DNA of 64,000 bases from Verrucomicrobiota bacterium (lineage in GTDB: Bacteria; Verrucomicrobiota; Verrucomicrobiia; Opitutales; Opitutaceae). Numbering within the stretch: the first letter of the stretch is position 1; every line of letters begins with the position of its first letter. The stretch covers positions 1-64,000 of the forward strand of contig JACRKC010000055.1 of NCBI GenBank assembly GCA_016235555.1, in the 5' to 3' direction. Made by a program: the position numbers and the translations under genes. The notes below the pieces were generated by a model. That model was given only the letters and a program-made list of their open reading frames with translations. It was not told the DNA's origin and did no database searches. Positions 8,820-18,300 of the stretch are shown in pieces.

Positions 8820-9644
8820 ATGAAACTCCACTACTTCCCCTCCCCCGAGGAGACCAACACCCTCTCCACCGAGCAGCTCCGCGCGCGGTTCATGATCTCG
8901 GGCCTGTTCCAGCCCGGCGCGATCTCCGCGCACTACACCGACCTTGATCGTATGATCACCGGCGCCGCGCTGCCGACCACGACTCCGCTCACGCTCCCGA
9001 GCGCCAAGGAGACGGGCACCGCCTTCTTTCTCGAACGCCGCGAAATCGGCATCCTCAACGTCGGCGACGCCGGCACCGTGCGCGTCGGCGGCACCGCCTA
9101 TGCCCTCGGCAATCTCGACTGCCTCTACATCGGCCTCGGCGAAAAGGAGGTCTCCTTCGAAAACGGCCCGACCGGCCAGGCCCAGTTCTTCTACATCAGC
9201 ACGCCCGCGCACGCGAAGCACCCGACCGCCGTCGTCCGCCGCGCGGATATCCGCACCGATCCGATCGGCGACAACGCCAAGGCCAACCGCCGCCGCATCA
9301 ACAAACTCATCCACCCCGACGGCGTGAAGAGCTGCCAGCTCGTGATGGGCTTCACCGAATTCGAGCCCGGCAGCCTCTGGAACACGATGCCGCCGCACAC
9401 GCACAGCCGCCGCACCGAGATCTACCTCTACTTCGATCTCGGCGACAACCTCGTCTTCCACTTCATGGGCGAGCCCGACAAGACCCGCCACCTCGTCATC
9501 CGCGACCGCGAGGCCATCCTCTCTCCCGCGTGGTCGATCCACTGTGGCGCCGGCACCGGCGCCTACCGCTTCATCTGGGCGATGGGTGGCGACAACCAGG
9601 TCTTCACCGACATGGACGCCGTGCCGCTCCCTGCCTTGAGGTAG
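8820..9644 (+). CDS. kduI: 5-keto-4-deoxyuronate isomerase KduI
   Basis: KduI converts 4-deoxy-L-threo-5-hexosulose uronate, the product of unsaturated galacturonate, to 3-deoxy-D-glycero-2,5-hexodiulosonate in the cytoplasm. The protein has 274 residues, close to the usual 275-280. The cupin zinc ligands are all visible: H193 and H195 in 'PPHTHSRRTEIY', E200, and H241 in 'SIHCGAGT'. 'SGLFQPGAISAHYTDLDRM' at the N-terminus is the family signature. It works directly ahead of KduD (14601-15368). The stop codon TAG is part of the GTAG foot of a REP element. No Shine-Dalgarno sequence precedes the ATG. Confidence 0.96.
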   Translation: MKLHYFPSPEETNTLSTEQLRARFMISGLFQPGAISAHYTDLDRMITGAALPTTTPLTLPSAKETGTAFFLERREIGILNVGDAGTVRVGGTAYALGNLDCLYIGLGEKEVSFENGPTGQAQFFYISTPAHAKHPTAVVRRADIRTDPIGDNAKANRRRINKLIHPDGVKSCQLVMGFTEFEPGSLWNTMPPHTHSRRTEIYLYFDLGDNLVFHFMGEPDKTRHLVIRDREAILSPAWSIHCGAGTGAYRFIWAMGGDNQVFTDMDAVPLPALR

Positions 9645-9664
9645 GAGCCTGCTTGCAGGCGATG
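9641..9664 (+). repeat. REP hairpin overlapping the kduI stop codon
   Basis: GTAG, then the stem GCCTGC-tt-GCAGGC. The TAG of the foot is the kduI stop. An opposite-strand copy of the same element forms the right end of the repeat at 19847-19941. Confidence 0.65.
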
Positions 9665-9671
9665 GCTTGCG

Positions 9672-9729
9672 GTGGCACGGGTCTCCCGACCCGTGTTCGG
9701 GACATCACAGGTCGGGAGACCCGTGCCAC
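9672..9729. repeat. Paired REP, GTGGC-foot family
   Basis: Two hairpins of the form ACGGGTC-tccc-GACCCGT are arranged head-to-head between GTGGC and GCCAC ends. A relative with a different stem lies at 32057-32105. Confidence 0.65.
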
Positions 9730-9757
9730 AGAGAGCTGAACCTAGAAACGGCGGTTG

Positions 9758-9898
9758 AACCGCAAAGCACGCAAGGATCGCAGAGAGAAAAACAGGAAGA
9801 GTGGCGTGCCGTGGCCGTTCACCTCCGGGGTGAGCGCTTATCCCTCCGAAAAATGCACCGCGCTCCCTTTCTTTGCGCTCATTGCGTTCTCTGCGGTT
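9758..9898. repeat. Long imperfect inverted repeat 'AACCGCAAAG...'
   Basis: The arms carry related phrases (AACCGCAAAGCACGCAAG on the left; the complement of CTTTGCG...GCGTTCTCTGCGGTT on the right) around a core of about 85 bases. It fills most of the gap in front of the first TPR gene. Open frames across it are repeat-derived. Confidence 0.55.
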
Positions 9899-9968
9899 GG
9901 TTCCAACTGCGTTTTCTGGGCTGAAGCAGACTTGGCGCGCCGCGCTTTCGCTCCATCGTGATCGTCGC

Positions 9969-12026
9969 GTGAACCACCCCGCGCCGAGCCCCACGCTCTC
10001 CCGCCCGCCGGCCTCACCCACGCTCGCCGTGGCCGCGGTGCTCGCCGCGCTCGCTCTCGCCGCCTACGCGAATTCGTTCTCCGTTCCGTTCCTGCTCGAT
10101 GACATCCGGAGCATCGTCGAAAACATCACGATCCGCGATCTCTCCGCGTGGCGCCAGGTCCTGTCGCCACCGCCCAATGTCGGCGTCGGCGGCCGTCCGC
10201 TGCTCAACGCCACGTTCGCCCTGAACTACGCGGCCGGCGGCCTCGCCGTCCGCGGCTACCACCTCGTCAATCTCGCGATTCACGTCCTCGCCGCACTCGC
10301 CCTCTACGGGCTCGCGCGTCGCACCTTGCTGACCGCTCCGCTCCGCGTGCGCTTCGGCCGCGATGCGACACTGCTCGCCGGCCTGATCGCCGCCCTGTGC
10401 CTCGTCCATCCGTTGCAGACCAACGCCGTCACCTATGTCTCGCAGCGGGCCGAGTCGCTCATGGGGCTGCTCTATTTCTCAACGCTCTACTGCTTCGTGC
10501 GCGGCGCCGAACCGGAGACCGCAGAGTCCCGCGCCTCCCGCCTCCTGTCTCCCGTCCCCTTGCTCCTTCTTTCCGTCGTCTCCTGCGCCCTCGGCGTATT
10601 CGTCAAAGAGGTCATCGCAACCGCTCCTCTCCTCGCGCTCCTCTACGATCGCACCTTTCTCGCCGGTTCGTTTCGTGCCGCGCTGCGACGCCGCTGGGGT
10701 TTCTACGCAGCGCTGGCCGCGACCTGGCTCCTGCTGCCCGCGTCCCTCGCCGGGGTCAGCGAACGCGGCGTCGGCAGCGACCCGGAAATCTCGTCGTGGA
10801 CCTATGCGCTCACGCAGACTCGCGCCGTCGTCGACTACCTGCGCCTCACCTTCTGGCCGCATCCGCTGGTGTTTTATCGCGGTGCGGAATTTGCCACGTC
10901 CCTGCGCGAGGTCGCAGTCCCCGCCGCGGCGCTTGCCGCCATCGTTGCCGGCGTCGCCGTCGCACTCTGGCGTCACCCGGCGCTCGGTTTCGCCGGTGCC
11001 TGGTTCTTCGTCATCCTCGCTCCAACCTCGAGCGTGATTCCTATCGTCAACCTGCCCGTCGCCGAGAGCCGCACCTACCTCCCGATCGCCGGCGTCATCG
11101 CGGCGGTCGTGCTCGCCCTCTACGCCCGGTTCGCCCGCGCCGCGCTGTTCGTCGGTGCCGGACTCTGCCTCCTCCTCGTCGCGGTCACGCTGCGACGCAA
11201 CCACGACTACCGGTCCGCCCTCACGATCGCCGCCGACAACCTCGCCCAGCGGCCCCAGAGCGCCGAAGTCCAGGCCGCCTACGCCTACGCGTGCTATGAA
11301 GCCGGCCGGCTGCCCGACGCCGTCACGCACTGGCAAACCGCCCTGCGGCTCAAGCCCACCTATGCCCGCGCGCACGGCAATCTCGCCACCGCGTTCGTCA
11401 CGCTCGAGCGCTGGCCGGAGGCGATGGATCACTATCGCGCCGCACTCCGCCTGCGGCCGGACTACGTCGAAGCCCGCGTCAACTTCGCCGCCCTGCTCAT
11501 CCGCACCGACGAGCTTCCGGCGGCGATCGCCCACCTGCGCCTCGCCACCCGGCTGGCGCCTGAGGATCCACTCGGCTGGCAGAACCTCGGGATCGCCCTC
11601 GCCCGCGTCGGCGATCTGTCAGCGGCCGTCACCTGCTACGAACGCGCGCTCACCCTGCGCCCCGAATTTCCCGAGGCGCATAACAACCTCGCCAATGCGC
11701 TCGCCGCCCTCGGCCGCCGCGCCGACGCGCTTCGTCATTTCGCCACCGCGCTGCGGCTCCGGCCCGACTACTTCGACGCGCTCTGCAATTACGGCAACCG
11801 CCTCGCCGAGGACGGCCGCGGCCCCGAGGGCATCGCGCAACTTGAGCGCGCCGTGCAACTCCGGCCCCGGCATGCCGGCGCGCGTTTTCTCCTCGGCCAG
11901 GCGCTGGAGCGCGTCGGCCGTCGCACCGAAGCCGCGCTCGCGTTGGAACAGGCGCTCCGGCTCGACCCCGCCTTGCCGCTGGCCCGCGACGCGCTCGCCC
12001 GGCTGCGCGCCGCGGCGCCGGAATGA
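9969..12026 (+). CDS. TMTC-like membrane protein with C-terminal TPR repeats, copy 1
   Basis: This 685-residue protein has about ten hydrophobic segments (residues about 18-400) followed by roughly eight tetratricopeptide repeats (about 420-680). The first loop after TM1 holds 'PFLLDDIRSI' (acidic pair D44-D45), the position of the metal/donor-binding DD motif in GT-C glycosyltransferases. The layout resembles eukaryotic TMTC O-mannosyltransferases (DUF1736 plus TPR) and bacterial counterparts in Planctomycetes and Verrucomicrobia. A protein-glycosylating role is plausible but inferred. The GTG at 9969 is chosen because longer frames run back through a repeat. The adjacent gene is a paralog, 27 bases downstream. 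Its position between kduI and kduD does not obviously fit pectin metabolism. Confidence 0.72.
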   Translation: MNHPAPSPTLSRPPASPTLAVAAVLAALALAAYANSFSVPFLLDDIRSIVENITIRDLSAWRQVLSPPPNVGVGGRPLLNATFALNYAAGGLAVRGYHLVNLAIHVLAALALYGLARRTLLTAPLRVRFGRDATLLAGLIAALCLVHPLQTNAVTYVSQRAESLMGLLYFSTLYCFVRGAEPETAESRASRLLSPVPLLLLSVVSCALGVFVKEVIATAPLLALLYDRTFLAGSFRAALRRRWGFYAALAATWLLLPASLAGVSERGVGSDPEISSWTYALTQTRAVVDYLRLTFWPHPLVFYRGAEFATSLREVAVPAAALAAIVAGVAVALWRHPALGFAGAWFFVILAPTSSVIPIVNLPVAESRTYLPIAGVIAAVVLALYARFARAALFVGAGLCLLLVAVTLRRNHDYRSALTIAADNLAQRPQSAEVQAAYAYACYEAGRLPDAVTHWQTALRLKPTYARAHGNLATAFVTLERWPEAMDHYRAALRLRPDYVEARVNFAALLIRTDELPAAIAHLRLATRLAPEDPLGWQNLGIALARVGDLSAAVTCYERALTLRPEFPEAHNNLANALAALGRRADALRHFATALRLRPDYFDALCNYGNRLAEDGRGPEGIAQLERAVQLRPRHAGARFLLGQALERVGRRTEAALALEQALRLDPALPLARDALARLRAAAPE

Positions 12027-12053
12027 CTTGGCGCCCGCGCGGCCTCGCCCATC

Positions 12054-14147
12054 GTGCCTACGCGCGTGCCTATCTCCGGTTCCACTTCGAACGCCGCGTC
12101 CGACTCCTCCGCACCGTCGGTCGGCCCGGCACCGCCGCGCCGCCAGCTCTGGCTCGCCGCCGCGCTGATCGCCGTCGCCGCGTTCGCCGCCTGGCACAAC
12201 AGCTTCGAGGTCCCGTTCGTCCTCGACGATCTCTACAACATCGAAACCAACCCGACCATCCGCCGCCTCTCCGCGCTCGGCGAGGTGTTGTCGCCGCCCA
12301 CGGCCTCCGGCGTCGGCGGCCGGCCGCTCTTGAATCTCTCGTTCGCGCTCAACTACGCCCCTGGCGGTTTCAGCGTCACCGGCTACCACGCGCTCAACCT
12401 CGCGATCCACGTCCTCGCGGGTCTCACGCTGCTCGGTCTCGTGCGCCGCACGTTGCTCGCCCCGGGACTGCGCGATCGCTTCGGCTCCCACGCGCTCCCG
12501 ATCGCCACCGCCGCCGCCTTGCTCTGGACCCTCCATCCCATCCAGACCGCCTCGGTCACCTACCTCTCCCAACGCGCCGAATCGCTCATGGGCCTGTGCT
12601 ACCTCCTCACGCTCTACTGCTTCGCCCGCGCGACCTTTTGTCATCCATTAGATGACAAACCTGCCGGCCCGGGCCGCGTCGGATGGCTGGCCGGCGCCGT
12701 GCTGAGCTGCGCCGCCGGGATGGGGGTCAAGGAGGTGATTCTCACCGCGCCGTTCACGGTGCTGCTCTTCGACCGCACGTTCGTCGCCGGCACGTTTCGC
12801 GCCGCGCTCACGCTTCGCCGATGGTTTTACCTCGCGCTCGCCGCCACGTGGCTGCCCCTGCCCTTCGTCATGACTTCCGCGGCCGAGCGCGGCGTCGGCA
12901 CCGAACGCGGCGTCGCGTGGACCACCTATGCGCTCACCCAGAGCCGCGAACTGCTGGAGTATCTGCGCCTGTCCGTGTGGCCGCATCCGCTCATCTTCGA
13001 TCGCGGCGCCGAGTATCTCCGCACCGCGAGCGACGCGGCTCCGTATGCCCTCCTGCTTGTGCCGCTGCTCGCCGCAACGGCGTTCGCCGTCCGCCGCTGG
13101 CCCGCCGCCGGCTTTCTTCCCGCCTGGTTCTTCATCGTGCTCGCGCCGACCTCGAGCGTCGTGCCCGTGGCCTTCCTGCCGCTCGCGGAAAACCGCCTCT
13201 ACCTGCCACTCGCTGCCGTTGCCGTGGCGGCCGCGCTGGCGCTCCACCGCTTCGCCGGCCGTCGCGTGCTCCTCGTCGCGCTCGTTCCGGCGGTCGCCGG
13301 CGGAGCCGCGACCGTGGTGCGCAACCGCGACTTCCGCTCCGAACTCACCCTCTGGGCCGATACGGTCGCGCAACGCCCCGGCCACCCCCACGCCCACTAC
13401 AACCTCGGCCTCGCGCTCTCCCGCGCCGGTCGCCCCGCCGCAGCCGCGGCGCACTGGCGCGCCACGCTGCGCGAAGATCCGCACCATGCGCCGGCCCACG
13501 AAAACCTCGCCAACGCCCTCGTCTCGTTGGGGCGCATTCCCGAAGCATTGTCCCACTACGAAGCCGCCCTGCGCCATGCCCCCGATTTTCCGGTCGCCCG
13601 CGCCAACTACGGCCTCGTCCTCCTCTACCTCGGTCGCGTCCCCGAGGCGGAACAACACCTCCGCCTCGCCATCCGCCAGGCCCCCGACAATGCCGGCGCC
13701 CACACCAACTACGGCCTCGTCCTCGACCGGCTCGGCCGCAGCGCCGAAGCCGTGCTCCACTATCAAACCGCGCTCCGCCTCGATCCGAACTTCGCCGACG
13801 CTCACCACAATCTCGGCGTCGCCTACACGCGCGCCGACCGCCTGCCCGAGGCCACCGCCGAGTTCGAGACCGTCGCCCGCCTCCGGCCCAAAAATCTCGA
13901 CGCCCAGCTCAACGTCGCCCGCGCCTATCTTCAAGCCGGCCGCCACCGCGACGCCCACGCGCGCGCCGAACAGGTGCTCACGCAGTTTCCCGACGCGCCC
14001 GAGGCCCACCTTCTCCTCGGCAACACCCTCGCCCACCTCGGCCAGCTCGCCGCCGCCGTCGTCGAATACGAACGCGCCCTCGCGCTCCGCCCCGACTACC
14101 CCGACGCCCGCCAGAACCTCGCCCAGCTCCGCGCGCGTCTGCGCTGA
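12054..14147 (+). CDS. TMTC-like membrane protein with C-terminal TPR repeats, copy 2
   Basis: A 697-residue paralog of the preceding gene, alike throughout: 'PFVLDDLYNIETNPTI' (DD at 58-59), 'GVGGRPLLN' and 'ISQRAESLMG'-type segments recur in the same order. About ten membrane helices occupy residues 30-410 and about eight TPR units fill 430-690. It starts at GTG 12054; another GTG at 12066 is possible. A loop near residues 195-202 is encoded by an AT-rich perfect palindrome, and the same loop differs completely in copy 1. The two genes look like a tandem duplication transcribed together. The role in glycosylation or envelope biogenesis is inferred from architecture only. Confidence 0.72.
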   Translation: MPTRVPISGSTSNAASDSSAPSVGPAPPRRQLWLAAALIAVAAFAAWHNSFEVPFVLDDLYNIETNPTIRRLSALGEVLSPPTASGVGGRPLLNLSFALNYAPGGFSVTGYHALNLAIHVLAGLTLLGLVRRTLLAPGLRDRFGSHALPIATAAALLWTLHPIQTASVTYLSQRAESLMGLCYLLTLYCFARATFCHPLDDKPAGPGRVGWLAGAVLSCAAGMGVKEVILTAPFTVLLFDRTFVAGTFRAALTLRRWFYLALAATWLPLPFVMTSAAERGVGTERGVAWTTYALTQSRELLEYLRLSVWPHPLIFDRGAEYLRTASDAAPYALLLVPLLAATAFAVRRWPAAGFLPAWFFIVLAPTSSVVPVAFLPLAENRLYLPLAAVAVAAALALHRFAGRRVLLVALVPAVAGGAATVVRNRDFRSELTLWADTVAQRPGHPHAHYNLGLALSRAGRPAAAAAHWRATLREDPHHAPAHENLANALVSLGRIPEALSHYEAALRHAPDFPVARANYGLVLLYLGRVPEAEQHLRLAIRQAPDNAGAHTNYGLVLDRLGRSAEAVLHYQTALRLDPNFADAHHNLGVAYTRADRLPEATAEFETVARLRPKNLDAQLNVARAYLQAGRHRDAHARAEQVLTQFPDAPEAHLLLGNTLAHLGQLAAAVVEYERALALRPDYPDARQNLAQLRARLR
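12637..12659 (+). repeat. Palindrome TTTGTCATC-N5-GATGACAAA inside TPR gene 2
   Basis: A perfect 9-bp inverted repeat, AT-rich in a very GC-rich gene, encoding part of a membrane-protein loop (FCHPLDDKP). The same loop in the paralog has an unrelated sequence. Confidence 0.55.
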
Positions 14148-14169
14148 CCCGGCGGCGCTATCGTTCGAG

Positions 14170-14195
14170 GTGGAGCGCGTTGCCCCCAACGCGCT
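14170..14195 (+). repeat. GTGGA-foot REP hairpin, copy 1
   Basis: GTGGAGCGCGTTG-cccc-CAACGCGCT. Other copies lie at 16858-16883 and 16912-16938 (inside a gene) and at 36505-36530. Confidence 0.7.
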
Positions 14196-14246
14196 GGTTT
14201 GAAGATGGGAGCGGGTCTACCCCGCGACTCGTCGGGGCGTAAAGCC

Positions 14247-14387
14247 GGGTGCAACAGGAAGTGAGGTCAGTAAACGGATGCCTTGGTTGTAGCGGCGGTC
14301 TATGACCGCCGAACGAGAACCCTTGGTGCATCGACGGCGGTCGCAGACCGCCGCTACAGCTGGCTGACCTCACATCCTGTTACACCC
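14247..14387. repeat. BIME, GAGGTCAG-ended family, copy 1
   Basis: Outer arms GGTGCAACAGGAAGTGAGGTCAG and their near-perfect complement enclose two head-to-head hairpins, GTAG-CGGCGGTC-N-GACCGCCG and its inverse ending CTAC. A close copy is at 60592-60724 and a relative with a different outer arm at 39579-39708. Confidence 0.75.
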
Positions 14388-14600
14388 CGTAAAGCCCCTC
14401 CCACAAGAAACGCGTTGAGCTCAACTCGCACCACCTCCCTGTCGTGCGCCTTCGAGCGCAACGCCCCTCGTTCGCCCGCTTTCGCCATTGGAGCCGCACC
14501 AGCTTGCCGGACGGTCGGAAGGAAAATCCTGCCGCTCGCCGTGAATTTTGATTCCGTGCCGCCGCTCTCCGATGCATAAATCCACCTCTCGATTTTCACC

Positions 14601-15368
14601 ATGAGCCACATCCTCGACGCCTTCAAACTCACCGGAAAAACCGCCATCGTCACCGGCGCCGCCCGCGGCCTCGGCCAGGGTTACTGCCTCGCGCTCGCCG
14701 AGGCCGGCGCCGACATCGTCGCCGTCGACGTCATCCCGATGGACGACACCGTGAAGCAGGTCGGCGCTCTCGGACGCAAATGCGCCGCCATCGTCGCCAA
14801 CCTCGCCGACCGCAAGGAAGGCCCACGCATCATCGCCGAAGCGCACCGGACCTTCGCCTCCCTCGACATCCTCGTGAACAACGCCGGCATCATCCGCCGC
14901 GAGGACTTCGAGAAATTCTCCGAGAAGGACTGGGACGACGTGATCAACATCAACCTCAGCGGCGTGTTCTTCCTCTCGCAGGCTTTCGTGAAGGACGTGC
15001 TCGCACGCCAGGCCAAGGCCAAGATCATCAACGTCGCCTCGATGCTCTCCTTCCAAGGCGGCATCCGCGTGCCGTCCTACACCGCCTCGAAGAGCGCCGT
15101 GCAAGGCCTCACCCGGCTCATGGCCAACGAACTCGCCGCAAAGGGCTTCAACGTGAATGCCATCGCCCCCGGCTACATGGCGACGGACAACACCGCCCAG
15201 CTCCGCGCCGACGAGAAGCGCAACCAGGCGATCCTCGACCGCATCCCCGCCGCCCGCTGGGGCACGCCCGACGATCTGAAGGGCACCGTCGTCTTCCTCG
15301 CCTCCGCCGCCTCCGACTACGTCAACGGCTACACCGTCGCCGTCGACGGCGGCTGGCTCGCGCGCTGA
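14601..15368 (+). CDS. kduD: 2-dehydro-3-deoxy-D-gluconate 5-dehydrogenase KduD
   Basis: KduD reduces 3-deoxy-D-glycero-2,5-hexodiulosonate, the KduI product, to 2-keto-3-deoxygluconate with NAD(P)H. It is a 255-residue short-chain dehydrogenase with the nucleotide motif 'TGAARGLGQG' (18-27), 'NNAG' (93-96) and the catalytic set N118, S147, Y160, K164 ('YTASK'). Length and the N-terminal 'ILDAFKLTGKTAIVTG' fit KduD rather than a generic SDR, and kduI lies in the same region and orientation. The genes for the next steps (KdgK, KdgA) are not in the window. Confidence 0.93.
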   Translation: MSHILDAFKLTGKTAIVTGAARGLGQGYCLALAEAGADIVAVDVIPMDDTVKQVGALGRKCAAIVANLADRKEGPRIIAEAHRTFASLDILVNNAGIIRREDFEKFSEKDWDDVININLSGVFFLSQAFVKDVLARQAKAKIINVASMLSFQGGIRVPSYTASKSAVQGLTRLMANELAAKGFNVNAIAPGYMATDNTAQLRADEKRNQAILDRIPAARWGTPDDLKGTVVFLASAASDYVNGYTVAVDGGWLAR

Positions 15369-15398
15369 CGCCTGCGCTGCTGCACTTCACGCGCTGGT

Positions 15399-18300
15399 TT
15401 ACAAACCGCGCACCAACAGCAGCCATTCGCCCGAGCTCGGCTTCGCGACACTGGTCGCGGCGCCGAGCTTCGTCTTTTTCGTCTCGCCATCGCGCAGGTT
15501 GAACCACGTCGCTTCGCTTGCCGGGAGCGCCTGCGCCAGCGTGATCGTCTCGCCCGCGGCGGAGTAGATCAACACGGTCTTCCACGTCGCATCCGCGAGA
15601 CACCACGCCTCCCCCGCGAGTCCATCGACCGGCCGCATCCGCGGCAGCACGCCGGCCAACTGCTCGGCGATGAAGCGCGTCAACCCCGCATCGTCCCGCG
15701 CGCCTCCGGCGCGAAACACGCCGCCCTCCGAGTTCACCGGCGAGGCTCCGCCCGCCATCAGCACCGCCAGCGGTCCGAAGCCGCCATGGCCGGCCACCAC
15801 CGCCTTGTCGGGAAATTTGTCCCGATACTCGCGCACGATTTTGTAGACGTAGTCCGCTTTCGTCGGCACCGCGACTTCGCGGCCGAAGGTGTTGTTGCGG
15901 ATTTCGCGAAAGGCCAGTTTGCCCAGCCCGTCCGGCGCAAACAGTTTCCCGTCCTCGGTGTATTGCCAGTAGCGCGTGTCGATCACGTCGATGAGCGCCG
16001 CACGCGCCGGGTCGGCCAGGATCGCATCGGTCACCGCCTTGCTCGTCTGCAACTGTTGCCGCACCCTCCGCCCGTGCGCCTTCGCCCACGCCGCCACCGT
16101 GTCGACGAAGAACTGCTGGAACGCCAGCGGCCCGGCGAACTGATAGCCCACCGTCAGGATGAAGTTCGGCGAGTCGCCCAGCACGTCGAGCGTGTGCCGG
16201 ATGTAACGTTCGTGCAGGTCGCGCCGCACCGGGTGCGTCACATCGTAAAACTCCGCGGCGATATGGTGCCGGCTCTGCGATGACCCGGTCCAGTTCGGTG
16301 GCTCCGGGAAACCTACGTCCTGGAGGCAGTTCGCCGGCCGCCACGCAAACTCCGCCCAATGCGCCGCCGCCTCCTGCAGGTTGTGATTGTCGTAAGCCTG
16401 ATAGACGAAGACCAATCCCTTCTCCGCGCAACGCTCCGCCAGCTCGCGCAACCGCGCGAAATACCACGGATTGAATTTCGTCAGGTCGTATTGGCTGAGC
16501 CCGTCCCACGCCTTGCCCTGCCCGCTGCGCGCCCACGGCGACTCGGCAAACGGCGCCGCCACCTCGGCATCTTCCCGTCGCGCGATCGAGTGATCATCCC
16601 GCCGCCGGTCATACCACAACCCCGGATAGGCGTAATAAAACGGCGTGCGCTGCGCCGCCATCCCATCAGTCAACTGGTTCAGATCCTCCGTCCATCCCGT
16701 TCCCACCCGCCCCGGCGCCCACCGCGTCGGGCTGGTGCCGCCGTCACGCCGTCCCGGCATCAACTGGCCTTTCCACAGCGCACTACCCATCGACGCTCCG
16801 AACACCGCCCGCCCCTCGACCACGAAATACCCGCCCTCGATCGCCAGCGGTTTGGAGGTGGAGCGCGTTGCCCCCAACGCGCTTGGCTTGAACGGCACCG
16901 CTTCCCGATCCAGCGCGTTGAGGTCAACGCGCTCCACCTTTTTCAGGGCTGCCACCGCCGCTCCGCCGGCCCGCTCGGCCAGTTGCGCGCGATACAGCGA
17001 CGCCACCTTGTCATCGATCACCGCGCGATTCGGCGCCCCCGGCGGACTGTCGATCACGATGCGTCCGGACGCCGCGCAATTCCACAACACGCAATTGGCC
17101 GCCGTCCATGCCGCCCCCTGCGTTTTGGCGCCCAGATTCGCCAGCGCCAGCGCCGCGCCTCCGATCGACACGCGATCGTAGAGCACGCCGCTCGCCCAGC
17201 TCTCGAACGGCCCGCTGTCGGCATTCGCCCGCACCGCGCGACACTCCAGAAACACATTCGGCCCCGCCGCGCAGTGCCCGGCCGCGAAATCCCGCCCGCC
17301 GTCGGCCGCCGTGCAGCGCTGCACCAGCACTTGTTGGCCGCCCACGTAGAAACTCACGCGCCGCCACGCCGCGACCTCCGACACCGGCCGCTCACTGCCG
17401 CAATCCTCGACCGTCACCGCCCGCGCGCCGTTGCCGACCCACACGCACGAACTCACAAACTGCCGCACCGTCACCTGCCGCACCCACGCGTTCTCCACGT
17501 GGTCGAGCGAGACCCCTATCCACGCATGCTCCTCGTCGAATGGCTGGTTCGCGTCGCACTCGCTCACGCAGGTCAGATACTCCACGCCCACGTTCCGCAA
17601 CCGCTCGGGCCACGTCAGCGCATGCACCGTGCCGCCGCCAAACTTCGTTTCCAGCGCCGTTGTGATCGGCGCGTCCAGCGTCACCGTCTTGGCCGCCGCG
17701 TCGACCGCCACGATCGTCCGTTCCCACTCGATGTCGCGCGTGCCCGGCAACCAGTCTATCCGCGATTCGCGATACTGCCCGACCACCGCGTAGTCGTTCG
17801 CTTTGATCTCCGCGATCCACTCCCGGGTGCTCGGTCGGCGCACGACCACGCGATCACCCACCCGTAGGCCATCTACGTTTGCCAGCGTAAGTCTGATCGC
17901 GCCCGCCGGCACGTTCTCATCGGTCACGCGCACCGCCTCGCCGACGACGCGATTGGCGGTGCTGCCGCGCACCTCAATCAACGTCCGCCGCGAATTTCCC
18001 GCGGCCACTATCGTCGCGCCCTCGCCCCGCAGGATCACGCCCGCCGCCGCGATCCGCAACTGCCCCGCCACCCGAAACGGGCCGCCGCGCAACAGCACCG
18101 CGCCGCGGAAACCCTGCGCATCGAGCGGCCGCTTCGCCACTGCGTCGAGCGCGCCTTGGATCGTCGCCGTGTCGTCACCACCGGTCGGGGCCACGACCAA
18201 CCTGGCCGCGACGCGCGGCAGCGCCACGCCCCCGCCGCCGTAGCCCGCGGTCGAAAAATCCATCAGCGCGGCGGGCGCCACCGCCTCCGCCGCCCGCAAA

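Larger units (their letters stand above)
14148..14600. other. Intergenic region with two REP-type elements
   Basis: This 453-base gap between the TPR pair and kduD has no gene I can support. It holds a GTGGA-foot hairpin (14170-14195), a long BIME (14247-14387), and then 200 bases of ordinary GC-rich sequence that includes a degraded relative of the hairpin near 14409-14425. The kduD promoter is probably in the last 150 bases but is not recognisable. Confidence 0.55.

Noticed and set aside
9873-9968. An upstream ATG for the first TPR gene
   Set aside because: This extension is translated from the right arm of an intergenic inverted repeat and has no homology-like features. GTG 9969 directly precedes TM1.
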